21,873 nucleotides of DNA, from the IMG/VR virus record IMGVR_UViG_3300026518_000064, positions 1 through 21,873 of that record, one strand, 5' to 3'. The DNA is from a virus. Positions 7,255 through 12,558 of this stretch are shown here, one piece after another. The stretch's first letter is position 1, and every line of letters starts with the position of its first letter. The notes below the pieces were generated by a model. The model made no database searches and was not told the origin of the DNA. It worked only from the letters and a program-made list of their open reading frames with translations. The translations under genes were made by a program, and so were the position numbers.

Positions 7255-7868
7255 AAAAGCTCATTTTGAATTTTTTTAGATGCTTTTTTATCTTCTACAA
7301 CCTCAACTTCTGTTATCTCTTCAACCTCCTCAAGTGTTGTAAATCCTAGCAGAGCATCTGGCGCATATAATCTACCAAACCAGCTCGCAGTTCTATATCT
7401 TGCCATCTGTGACTTCATTGTTTTCCATTTAGGATTACTTAGCCATCCGTTTGCTTCAATAAAGGCATCATCGAGCCATTCTCCATATACAAGCTCTCCA
7501 TTTATAGAGTTATAAGCTCTTATTCTCCATTTTGGTTTGGTCTCCTCCTCCCATTTCATAACACTGTCGAATTTGCCTGAACGATTTAATATTGCAATTA
7601 CTAATGAACCACTCATGGATGGTTTTCCCTTTACGACGTATAGCTGTTGCGCCAACATTACCATCGGGATATTTAAAACTTTGCTCATTTCATTCAGTAC
7701 AATAACATCCCCAACGTTTTTATAGTTGGATGGGAGGATAGAACCGCTTATCATTGCCTGTGCTTTTCTCTGTTCTAATGCAAACATTCTTTCACTCACT
7801 TCTAATTCTGAAATCTCATGTGGCTCTTCTCTTACAATAATATCATTTAATTGTGTTTTCTCTGTCAT
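7251..7868 (-). CDS. recT: RecT-family single-strand annealing protein
   Basis: A 205-residue recombinase that anneals complementary single strands. Seen: the RecT-family run from QRKAQAMISGSILPSNYK (about residues 33-50), through VGDVIVLNEMSKVLNIP and VVKGKPSMSGSLVIAILN, to WKTMKSQMARYRTASWFGRL and LLGFTTLEEVEEI. This order, including KPS.S..L..A and the MARYRTASWFGR box, is typical of RecT. It is shorter than E. coli RecT (about 270), mostly from short tails. The start has AAGGAT about 7 bases upstream, and it lies 12 bases after the RecE-like exonuclease, its usual partner. Together they can drive concatemer formation by annealing. Confidence 0.92.
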   Translation of the reverse strand: MTEKTQLNDIIVREEPHEISELEVSERMFALEQRKAQAMISGSILPSNYKNVGDVIVLNEMSKVLNIPMVMLAQQLYVVKGKPSMSGSLVIAILNRSGKFDSVMKWEEETKPKWRIRAYNSINGELVYGEWLDDAFIEANGWLSNPKWKTMKSQMARYRTASWFGRLYAPDALLGFTTLEEVEEITEVEVVEDKKASKKIQNELL

Positions 7869-7880
7869 AATAAATCCTTT

Positions 7881-8651
7881 TTATACTAAATTATTTTTTT
7901 CTAAATACCAATTTGGTAGGCTCAAGCTCTTTACTGCATCAACTATCTCTTCGCTATTTGTATATGCCTGTACTAATCCGAATACTCTTGCAAACTCTTC
8001 TCTTCCGTACTCCATAAAATTGTAATCACATTCATACAATAAGGCTCTTTTATCTTTTTTACTTCCGAATAAAAAGCCAAAATTAGTATAGTTTAAACCA
8101 TTTCCATTTACTACGGTTTCGTAAAATGCTGATTGAAGAGGATACCCATATTCAAAACTGTTTGAAGTTACTTTTCTTAAATCATCTGCTGTACTTTTTA
8201 AGTCAATTATAAAACCGCTCTTTTCATCGTAAATGTCAATTTTGGCTTTTAGCTTAATATTGTCAATACTATGCTCAAAAACAAGCTCTCTCTTGCTTCT
8301 TTCAATGATTTTTCCGTATCTTTTTAGTACAACGTCGCTCATTTCGATTGCAAGCTGCATATCTTTAGCATCTACAATAATTTTATCCTTATTAGCCTCT
8401 GCGTACTCTGCATGAGCTTCTTTATCTGCATTGCTTCTGCGTGGTCTGTCAAGAGGCTGCGCATATCTGTTTATAACCTCTTCTCTCTCTAATACCAGCG
8501 TATGAAACAAAGAGCCGAACTCAAAAGCTTTGCTCTCTGTGCGTGGTACAGGATTAAGTGTGTCGAATAATCCGTACTTTGCAATGTCTTTAAACTGTGT
8601 AGCTCTCCATCCGTCTAATTCGTTATACTCTAAATCTGTCATTTTTTTCAT
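7881..8651 (-). CDS. RecE-like PD-(D/E)XK exonuclease
   Basis: A 256-residue nuclease that should digest one strand of double-stranded ends to give substrate for RecT. Seen: the motif FGSLFHTLVLE with H50, the catalytic core KLKAKIDIYD (D139) and FIIDLKSTADD (D150 and K152), and the Gln-Tyr motif YPLQSAFY after it. This is the H, D, (D/E)xK, QxxxY layout of exonuclease VIII / DUF3799 and lambda-exonuclease-type enzymes. The length matches the compact C-terminal nuclease domain of RecE. The start follows the preceding small ORF by one base, with AGAGG upstream. It pairs with RecT immediately downstream. Confidence 0.92.
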   Translation of the reverse strand: MKKMTDLEYNELDGWRATQFKDIAKYGLFDTLNPVPRTESKAFEFGSLFHTLVLEREEVINRYAQPLDRPRRSNADKEAHAEYAEANKDKIIVDAKDMQLAIEMSDVVLKRYGKIIERSKRELVFEHSIDNIKLKAKIDIYDEKSGFIIDLKSTADDLRKVTSNSFEYGYPLQSAFYETVVNGNGLNYTNFGFLFGSKKDKRALLYECDYNFMEYGREEFARVFGLVQAYTNSEEIVDAVKSLSLPNWYLEKNNLV

Positions 8652-8652
8652 C

Positions 8653-8763
8653 TTATATACCTCTAATAATTTTAATTATTTTAGAAACTTGTGCAACTGT
8701 CAATTTACTATTGAAATTTAGTAATATTTTTACTAAATAATACTCTTTACTTTGCATAATCAT
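8653..8763 (-). CDS. Small 36-residue ORF before recE
   Basis: It starts MIMQSKEYYLVKILLNFNSK and goes on LTVAQVSKIIKIIRGI. The ATG overlaps the stop of the upstream membrane ORF (TAATG), and its own stop is one base from the recE start. The second half could be a short helix pair with a possible HTH-like run, but it is too small to assign. The coding stretch contains the inverted repeats at 8705-8738, so the region may act as RNA or DNA rather than, or as well as, coding. It is supported mainly by its tight fit between neighbours. Confidence 0.4.
   Translation of the reverse strand: MIMQSKEYYLVKILLNFNSKLTVAQVSKIIKIIRGI
8705..8738. repeat. Overlapping inverted repeats upstream of recE
   Basis: ATTTAGTAA (8716-8724) and TTACTAAAT (8730-8738) form a perfect 9-bp inverted repeat with a 5-base loop. 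TTACTA (8705-8710) can instead pair with TAGTAA (8719-8724). The middle arm can therefore pair either way, giving two exclusive hairpins. This could be an operator with three half-sites or an attenuator-like switch before the RecE-RecT genes. AT-rich chance is a real alternative. Confidence 0.35.
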
Positions 8764-8915
8764 TATGCTTTCTCTCTATTGCGTTTAAATGAGAAATATA
8801 AAAGCGTAAGAAGTACAACTAAAATGCCTCTTGTTAAGTTATTTGGATTGTCTATAAGTGTCAAGCCCAATATAATAATTATTAGGCTTAAAGTAGCTGT
8901 GAATATCAAGTTCAT
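8763..8915 (-). CDS. Small membrane protein with two predicted helices, 50 residues
   Basis: Seen: a first hydrophobic stretch (FTATLSLIIIILGLTLI, residues 5-21), a short polar turn (DNPNNLTRG, 22-30), and a second stretch (ILVVLLTLLYFSF, 31-43), ending in the basic tail KRNREKA. This is a hairpin of two membrane helices with both ends probably in the cytoplasm. The ATG at 8913-8915 has AAGGAAG about 7 bases upstream. It is the first ORF after a 67-base gap with a candidate promoter. Known: class II holins and small phage membrane proteins share this plan. With no endolysin recognised, a holin role is only one option; inhibition of other phages or of host membrane functions is another. Confidence 0.6.
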   Translation of the reverse strand: MNLIFTATLSLIIIILGLTLIDNPNNLTRGILVVLLTLLYFSFKRNREKA

Positions 8916-8942
8916 GTTTGCTTCCTTGTTTTGATTTAATGA

Positions 8943-8951
8943 ATTATCTCA
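8943..8951 (-). promoter_or_regulatory. Candidate promoter for the recE-recT operon
   Basis: The minus strand reads TGAGATAAT, one mismatch from the extended -10 TGnTATAAT, in the 67-base gap between the 61-residue gene and the small membrane gene. It is about 28 bases before the membrane gene start. Short ACATTA repeats (ACATTAAA, twice) lie just upstream. Confidence 0.35.
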
Positions 8952-8982
8952 CACAAAACATTAAAATAACATTAAAGCAACA

Positions 8983-9168
8983 TTATTCTTTTATTACTAT
9001 TTCAACAACTCCATCCACAAAATTGTAATAATTATCTGGCTTTTTGCCCTCTTGCACCCATATACAATGTAGTGCACTTTCTATATCAAGAAATCCTTGC
9101 GCTATAATCTTCTCTTTATGCTCTACTTCGTATCTATCACCTTTTGGCTTTATTTTGTAATCTATCAT
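8983..9168 (-). CDS. Hypothetical protein, 61 residues
   Basis: No family is recognised. Seen: a small, likely beta-rich protein with alternating charged and hydrophobic residues (YKIKPKGDRYEVEHKEKIIA, then a helix DIESALHCIWVQEGKK, then FVDGVVEIVIKE). The ATG overlaps the stop of the previous gene by four bases (ATGA), with GGAT upstream. It is the last gene before the 67-base gap and candidate promoter at 8943-8951, so it may end one transcription unit. Confidence 0.6.
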   Translation of the reverse strand: MIDYKIKPKGDRYEVEHKEKIIAQGFLDIESALHCIWVQEGKKPDNYYNFVDGVVEIVIKE

Positions 9169-9674
9169 TTAATATCCAATCTCATAACATATTTATAAAC
9201 ATAATCGCTATATTTAAAAGCCCTGTTTATCTCGTCTCTATCAATATTCTTTTCTGAATAGTCCTGTAGTTCTACAAGCTCATTTATCATTCCGACATGG
9301 ATTACTTTGTTTTTGTGCTCGTGATGTATTCCAAGCAATCCAAGCCCGAGAGAGAATACGTTTACTTTTAAACCTCCGTATTCGTCTATAAGTTCAGGCG
9401 GTACGTTTTCGTTTGCGATATAGTCTTCACTTGCTTTAAACATACAAGCATTACTAAGCTCTAAGGCTTTTTGTTGCGTTTTAATATCAAATCTCTTAAA
9501 TATGTGAGCCATTTTTGTAGCTACTGAATTAGCTAGTTTTACATCATCTTCTTTTTTATGCTCTTCATCAACTTTCTCTAATCTATCCCAAATATAAGAA
9601 AATGCTGGCAGCAAAAGGCTTAACTCTCTTATATGCTTTGTATTATCTCTTTTTTTAGTTCTTTTCTTTGCCAT
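9165..9674 (-). CDS. Hypothetical helical protein, 169 residues
   Basis: No family is recognised. Seen: a basic N-terminus (AKKRTKKRDNTKHIRE), then mainly helical sequence (ELSLLLPAFSYIWDRLEKVD, then ANSVATKMAHIFKRF), and a middle with GLGLLGIHHEHKN followed by a helical C-terminus. There are no catalytic motifs, signal peptide or membrane segments. The basic start could bind nucleic acid. The ATG has AAGGAT about 9 bases upstream and overlaps the previous gene by 20 bases. It sits between the replication initiator and the recombination genes, so a DNA-metabolism role is plausible but unproven. Confidence 0.65.
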   Translation of the reverse strand: MAKKRTKKRDNTKHIRELSLLLPAFSYIWDRLEKVDEEHKKEDDVKLANSVATKMAHIFKRFDIKTQQKALELSNACMFKASEDYIANENVPPELIDEYGGLKVNVFSLGLGLLGIHHEHKNKVIHVGMINELVELQDYSEKNIDRDEINRAFKYSDYVYKYVMRLDIK

Positions 9675-9870
9675 GATAACAATCCTTATCGTCTATTAAT
9701 TCAGAAACTAGATTATGTCTAATATCTTCTACTGCTTCCTCGATTTTATATACTTCGCCTATGCATGTAATCCATAGAACTTCCATTCGTGAACTTATCT
9801 CTTTTATGCTTTTTATGCAATCTTCTAGTTTGTCCAAGCAAGACAAATACTCATCTTCTGCTACAGCCAT
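9655..9870 (-). CDS. Hypothetical small coiled-coil-like protein, 71 residues
   Basis: No family is recognised. Seen: an acidic helical protein (DEYLSCLDKLEDCIKSIKEI, then EEAVEDIRHNLVSEL) with three Cys residues and heptad-like Leu/Ile spacing, ending in a polar tail. The start ATG at 9868-9870 overlaps the small membrane gene by 10 bases and has no good ribosome site, so translation is probably coupled. It overlaps the next gene by 20 bases. Confidence 0.55.
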   Translation of the reverse strand: MAVAEDEYLSCLDKLEDCIKSIKEISSRMEVLWITCIGEVYKIEEAVEDIRHNLVSELIDDKDCYHGKEKN

Positions 9871-9995
9871 TGTATGAAGTCATCTTTTTTTCTCTTAGAT
9901 GCTCTTGAACGCTTTTTATATCTAAAACCATACCAAAGCATATATGATACTAAGAAAGTTGCTCCTATAGCCGTTAAAACTAATTCTATTGACAT
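9861..9995 (-). CDS. Small single-pass membrane protein, 44 residues
   Basis: Seen: one hydrophobic segment (LVLTAIGATFLVSYMLWYGF, residues 5-24), followed by a strongly basic stretch (RYKKRSRASKRKKDD) and FIQWL. By the positive-inside rule the N-terminus faces outward and the tail is in the cytoplasm. The ATG at 9993-9995 has AAGGAT about 8 bases upstream and starts two bases after the initiator stop. Its end overlaps the next gene by 10 bases. Known: phage pinholins and other small membrane effectors can look like this, but so do many early proteins of unknown role. No function is assigned. Confidence 0.6.
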   Translation of the reverse strand: MSIELVLTAIGATFLVSYMLWYGFRYKKRSRASKRKKDDFIQWL

Positions 9996-9997
9996 TT

Positions 9998-10762
9998 TCA
10001 ATCCTTTTGTTGTTGGTTTGTTGTGCTTGATTGTATTAATCCTGAAAGAAATAAATTTTTAGGAACTGTCATATTTATAAATCCTGTAGCACCTCTGTAT
10101 TCTACAGATATTTTATCTTCTATCTCATAAGCACTATTACAATCATAAATTTTATCTCCAATATTAAGTTTAAAATCTTTTAGTGAGTTAATATCTATCT
10201 CGTTAGGCTTTGCATATTTAGATAAGAATTTATTGTAGTTATATAAAGTTATTTTGTCTTTATCTCTAAGTTTTTTTATAACTCCATTTTTAAAAGCGTT
10301 TGGTCTTCTTATTCCTTTTCCACCCTCTGTAATATAATCAATAAACTCATCTAAAAAAAGAAAATCCTCTTCTTCTTCTTCTTTGTTTGGTTTATTATCT
10401 GGTTTATTATCTGGTATAGGTTGGATATTATCTTCTTTTCCATTGGCTAAAACCGCCAAATGGATTATTGAAAACCACTTAGTCCTATCGTATGGACTCT
10501 TATTGTAATTTCCTGTTGCTATAAGCCCAGCTTCTTCAAGCTTTTTTAGTGCTGTTTTTATTTGGCTTTCGCCTAAGTACGGGAATAATTTTTTCCAAGC
10601 TTCGACACTATTGTAAGTCCAAAAATTATTATCGTAAAAATTTTTATTATTTGCTTTATTTTTTAAGCACCAAAATTCTAAATTTTTATATATAATTGCA
10701 CAATTTACCCCGTACTTTTCTGCTATTTCTATATTAAAACTATGCTCCATAATATACACCAT
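9998..10762 (-). CDS. Winged-helix replication initiator-like protein
   Basis: A 254-residue protein likely to start phage DNA replication, comparable in layout to lambda O or DnaD-type organisers. Seen: an N-terminal winged helix (about residues 1-98) with EHSFNIEIAEKYGVNCAIIY, ESQIKTALKKLEEAGLI and NKSPYDRTKWFSI; a low-complexity linker (about 115-135) with PDNKPDNKP and a Glu run; then a C-terminal helical domain (about 135-250). The YDRTKWFSI box is frequent in phage replication proteins. The start may be the second ATG at 10748-10750, which has GGUG upstream; the ATG at 10762 has no ribosome site. It overlaps the HNH-like stub. No helicase or loader follows, so host proteins would be needed. 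Confidence 0.75.
   Translation of the reverse strand: MVYIMEHSFNIEIAEKYGVNCAIIYKNLEFWCLKNKANNKNFYDNNFWTYNSVEAWKKLFPYLGESQIKTALKKLEEAGLIATGNYNKSPYDRTKWFSIIHLAVLANGKEDNIQPIPDNKPDNKPNKEEEEEDFLFLDEFIDYITEGGKGIRRPNAFKNGVIKKLRDKDKITLYNYNKFLSKYAKPNEIDINSLKDFKLNIGDKIYDCNSAYEIEDKISVEYRGATGFINMTVPKNLFLSGLIQSSTTNQQQKD
10389..10412. repeat. Tandem 12-bp repeats inside the initiator gene, possible origin iterons
   Basis: GGTTTATTATCT occurs twice back to back (10389-10400 and 10401-10412), followed by a partial third GGT. The repeats encode the PDNKPDNKP linker between the DNA-binding and C-terminal domains, and lie beside a long purine-rich stretch. In lambda the origin iterons lie at the same place inside gene O. 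The position suggests an origin, but two short repeats alone are weak evidence. Confidence 0.35.
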
Positions 10763-10856
10763 AATCTAAATAATAATGAAAAGCTCTATGACAATTTGAG
10801 CAAATACTGACGGTTTCTATTCCACCGTCTTTTTTTGATTTTGGATAGTGTGTCAT
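10740..10856 (-). CDS. HNH-like stub, 38 residues
   Basis: The sequence begins MTHYPKSKKDGGIETVSICS and continues NCHRAFHYYLDYGVYYGA. The run HYPKSKKDGG..TV.IC.NCHRAFH resembles the second half of HNH nucleases, in which a His-containing strand leads to a CxxCH..(F/V)H motif. Only one CxxC is present and the usual N-terminal half is missing. The ATG overlaps the GIY-YIG stop (ATGA), and AAGGAAG lies about 7 bases upstream, so it is probably translated. It could be a minimal stand-alone protein or the surviving end of a truncated HNH gene; which of these is not clear. Confidence 0.55.
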   Translation of the reverse strand: MTHYPKSKKDGGIETVSICSNCHRAFHYYLDYGVYYGA

Positions 10857-11419
10857 ACTTCTTCCTTGTATAGCCATGAGTTATTTCTTCTAAACTTTGC
10901 CATTGCTTTTTCTTGTCTTTTTCTTTTTTCTTTAGATGAAATTTCTTTATGTTTTTTTGGATTTACTATTGCATCTGTATTTATAAGATTTTTTTCTTTA
11001 ATGAAGTTTGTATATAGTTGGGATAATTTTGAAATATCGTGATTTTTTCTTGCATATTGTATTCTGTTGAATAGCTGTATAGATATATCTTCAAACTTTT
11101 TATTTTTTGTATTGAAACTCTTTATTGTGTAGCTTTCATGTGAGTGTGTTTTTATCAGATAAGATACAGATTTTTTAATAGATGGAAATTCTTTAAACCA
11201 TTCTCCGAATGTATGATGCTCTGATAAATGCTTTTTTACTATTTTTTCGACATAAAATGCCGTAGACTTAGATAAAAGACCTATTTCATCGTATTCAAAA
11301 ATAGGCAAAGGGCAACTTGTTTGGATTTCTTTTATTCGCTCACTTAGTTTTCTTGATGTAACACCAATTTTACAGAAAACACCTGTATACATAATATAGA
11401 TTTTGTATTTTTTTTGCAT
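10853..11419 (-). CDS. GIY-YIG / T5orf172-type protein
   Basis: A 188-residue protein. Seen: an N-terminal domain (about residues 1-80) starting KIYIMYTGVFCKIGVTSRKL, with R28 in the following helix (SERIKEIQTSCP) and a later FYVEKIVKKHL and GEWFK. This is the T5orf172/MUG113 branch of the GIY-YIG fold, which covers nucleases and DNA-binding proteins. The C-terminal half is helical and very basic (KHKEISSKEKRKRQEKAMAK), likely to bind nucleic acid. The ATG has ACGGAG seven bases upstream, and both lie inside a predicted hairpin at the end of a structured leader (11420-11608). Known: phage GIY-YIG genes are often selfish free-standing nucleases under tight translational control. A host-takeover or regulatory role is the alternative. 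Confidence 0.75.
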   Translation of the reverse strand: MQKKYKIYIMYTGVFCKIGVTSRKLSERIKEIQTSCPLPIFEYDEIGLLSKSTAFYVEKIVKKHLSEHHTFGEWFKEFPSIKKSVSYLIKTHSHESYTIKSFNTKNKKFEDISIQLFNRIQYARKNHDISKLSQLYTNFIKEKNLINTDAIVNPKKHKEISSKEKRKRQEKAMAKFRRNNSWLYKEEV

Positions 11420-11608
11420 TGACTAGCTCCGTAACTACGAGATAGTGCAATAGAGGAATTGGTTGCAAGACCTTTAAAGCACTTTAATAACACTAAGCGG
11501 TCTTGCGGGCTACTTAGTGTTATTGAAATGTTTTAATTCGTACTAAAATAATAAAGTCAAACCCTCTTTCGAGGGCGAAGCTTAAAAGCATGACTTGATA
11601 TTTCAATA
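11420..11608 (-). ncRNA. Structured RNA leader with a pseudoknot upstream of the GIY-YIG gene
   Basis: No ORF fits this 229-base gap, but dense complementarity does (minus-strand RNA). An outer 9-bp stem pairs TATTGAAAT (11608-11600) with ATTTCAATA (11529-11521). Inside it AAGTCA (11596-11591) pairs with TGACTT (11559-11554), enclosing a small GCUU/AAGC hairpin and CCCTC-GAAA-GAGGG (11575-11562), which has a GNRA tetraloop. Next, AATAACACTAAG (11524-11513) pairs with CTTAGTGTTATT (11497-11486). Its loop holds GCAAGACC (11506-11499), which pairs with GGTCTTGC (11472-11465): an H-type pseudoknot. Finally CTC/GAG and TTGCA/TGCAA stems (11450-11414) cover the GGAG site and the start codon. The outer stem and the pseudoknot share bases 11521-11524, so they compete, as in a switch. 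The function is unknown; the pairings are seen directly. Confidence 0.65.
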
Positions 11609-11611
11609 GTA

Positions 11612-11617
11612 ATTATA
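11612..11617 (-). promoter_or_regulatory. Candidate promoter for the structured leader
   Basis: The minus strand has a consensus TATAAT (11617-11612) right after the VRR-NUC gene. Transcription from it would start around 11604-11607, which is the 5' edge of the outer stem of the leader. No -35 is clear. The match of predicted start and first stem supports an independent transcript. Confidence 0.5.
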
Positions 11618-11648
11618 TACTTTTCATCGTTAAAATTATATAAATTTT

Positions 11649-12047
11649 CTAATCTTTCATAAATTCTTTAATCGACTTAATTGCTTCGTCTGAACCATAC
11701 GCAACACATACGTTAAAATTCCTACTTTCTAGCTCCTGTATCCAAACTTTTTGATTATCTGATAACTTTGTATGGCTTATGCTATTTTTTCCACTCTTTA
11801 GAGTTCTAGCACGTTGTTTCATCTCTAAAAAGAGAATATCTCCTCTTTTAAATATAATCATATCGGGGAAACCTGAACTTACGCCCTCTTTTTTTAAATC
11901 GAAAGCTGTTTTTTTGTGTCTTTTCCCTCCATTTGGAACTGCAGTAAAAAGGATATTATTTCTCTTGCAGTAGTTTACTACTTCAATTTGCTCCTGATGT
12001 TCAGATTGTTTCTCTTTTAATAAACTTATATACTCTTTTGATGTCAT
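11649..12047 (-). CDS. VRR-NUC domain nuclease
   Basis: A 132-residue small nuclease of the PD-(D/E)XK fold. Seen: an N-terminal helix with E19 and E22 (HQEQIEVVNYCKRNN), then AVPNGGKRHKKTAFDLKKEG, the core GFPDMIIF with D62, and LFLEMKQ with E75 and K77, then a helix LSDNQKVWIQELESRNF. The strand GVSSGFPD and the ExK pair are typical of VRR-NUC. Known: stand-alone phage VRR-NUC proteins act on branched DNA such as Holliday junctions. Here it could resolve concatemer branches made by RecE-RecT. The ATG has AAGGAT about 9 bases upstream, beside a 21-base palindrome. It is the first gene after the tail and lipoprotein block. Confidence 0.88.
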   Translation of the reverse strand: MTSKEYISLLKEKQSEHQEQIEVVNYCKRNNILFTAVPNGGKRHKKTAFDLKKEGVSSGFPDMIIFKRGDILFLEMKQRARTLKSGKNSISHTKLSDNQKVWIQELESRNFNVCVAYGSDEAIKSIKEFMKD

Positions 12048-12059
12048 GTTTTATTATCC

Positions 12060-12080
12060 TTACATTATGTTATAATGTAA
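12060..12080. promoter_or_regulatory. Perfect palindrome, probable operator ahead of VRR-NUC
   Basis: TTACATTAT (12060-12068) and ATAATGTAA (12072-12080) are perfect 9-base arms around a 3-base centre. On the minus strand the palindrome overlaps the ribosome site AAGGAT of VRR-NUC and lies just downstream of a TATAAT-like run (AATTATAATTAC). This is where an operator would block the first early promoter. The ribbon-helix-helix protein at 5756-5911 is a candidate ligand (inference). It could also fold as an AT-rich RNA hairpin. Confidence 0.5.
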
Positions 12081-12100
12081 TTATAATTAAATTTATCTTT

Positions 12101-12244
12101 CTAATGACTTCTAGTTAATTTATCGTCTCTAATATTATAATCTATTTGTACATCTGCATCATGACATTTTATTTTATAACTTCTTACATTCTTATGTGTT
12201 GCACAACCTGTAAGGAGTATAAATAATACTATAAATAATTTCAT
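12101..12244 (-). CDS. Small lipoprotein, 47 residues
   Basis: Seen: a short signal peptide (KLFIVLFILL, residues 2-11) and a lipobox LTGC with the lipidated Cys at residue 14, then a mature peptide of 34 residues (CATHKNVRSYKIKCHDADVQ onward) with a second Cys at 27. Cleavage by signal peptidase II would leave an acylated periplasmic peptide at the inner or outer membrane. The ATG overlaps the stop of the fibre-associated gene (TAATG). Known: phage lipoproteins of this size include outer-membrane spanins (Rz1) and superinfection exclusion proteins. Its place after the tail genes fits lysis, but no partner spanin is seen. The lipoprotein call is firm; the role is open. Confidence 0.7.
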   Translation of the reverse strand: MKLFIVLFILLTGCATHKNVRSYKIKCHDADVQIDYNIRDDKLTRSH

Positions 12245-12546
12245 TACTTTATAGCTACTCTTGCTTGCTCTCTTTTCTCTAATATTTCTTTAGGTATAGC
12301 TTTTCTAGTTTCTTGTTGCCTAACAATATACCAATCTGTAGAAGCAAGATAATATTTAGCATCACTATTGATTTTATCTTGTTCTATTTTAGATAGCTCT
12401 TCATCTGTATATTGTGGTTCTACTACTCCACCCTCAGCTATCCATTCTTGTACTTCTTGATAATGTCTGTTACCTTTGTCATCTGGAACTGACATATTTC
12501 CGTTTACTAACCAACCATTTTCTTGTTGTTTTACTGTATTAATCAT
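12244..12546 (-). CDS. Fibre-associated small protein (tail fibre assembly-like)
   Basis: A 100-residue protein. Seen: an N-terminal segment that reads like a position and rotation text (GWLVNGNMSVPDDKGNRHYQ, then EWIAEGGVVEPQYTDEEL), followed by YYLASTDWYIVRQQETRKAI and PKEILEKREQARVAIK. The box L..TDWYIVRQ.E..K.IP.EI..KR..AR is common at the C-terminus of small proteins encoded just after phage tail fibres, some of which are fibre assembly chaperones or fibre tips. It lies 12 bases after the fibre gene. The role is inferred from this pairing. Confidence 0.65.
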   Translation of the reverse strand: MINTVKQQENGWLVNGNMSVPDDKGNRHYQEVQEWIAEGGVVEPQYTDEELSKIEQDKINSDAKYYLASTDWYIVRQQETRKAIPKEILEKREQARVAIK

Positions 12547-12558
12547 TTTTTATCTCCT

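Noticed and set aside
11465-11524. Resemblance of the pseudoknot loop (CCCGCAAG) to twister ribozymes, or of the whole leader to a group I intron
   Set aside because: Only a few bases match twister, the cleavage-site context is not seen, and the element is too short and lacks the core P7/P3 layout and exon halves of a group I intron.
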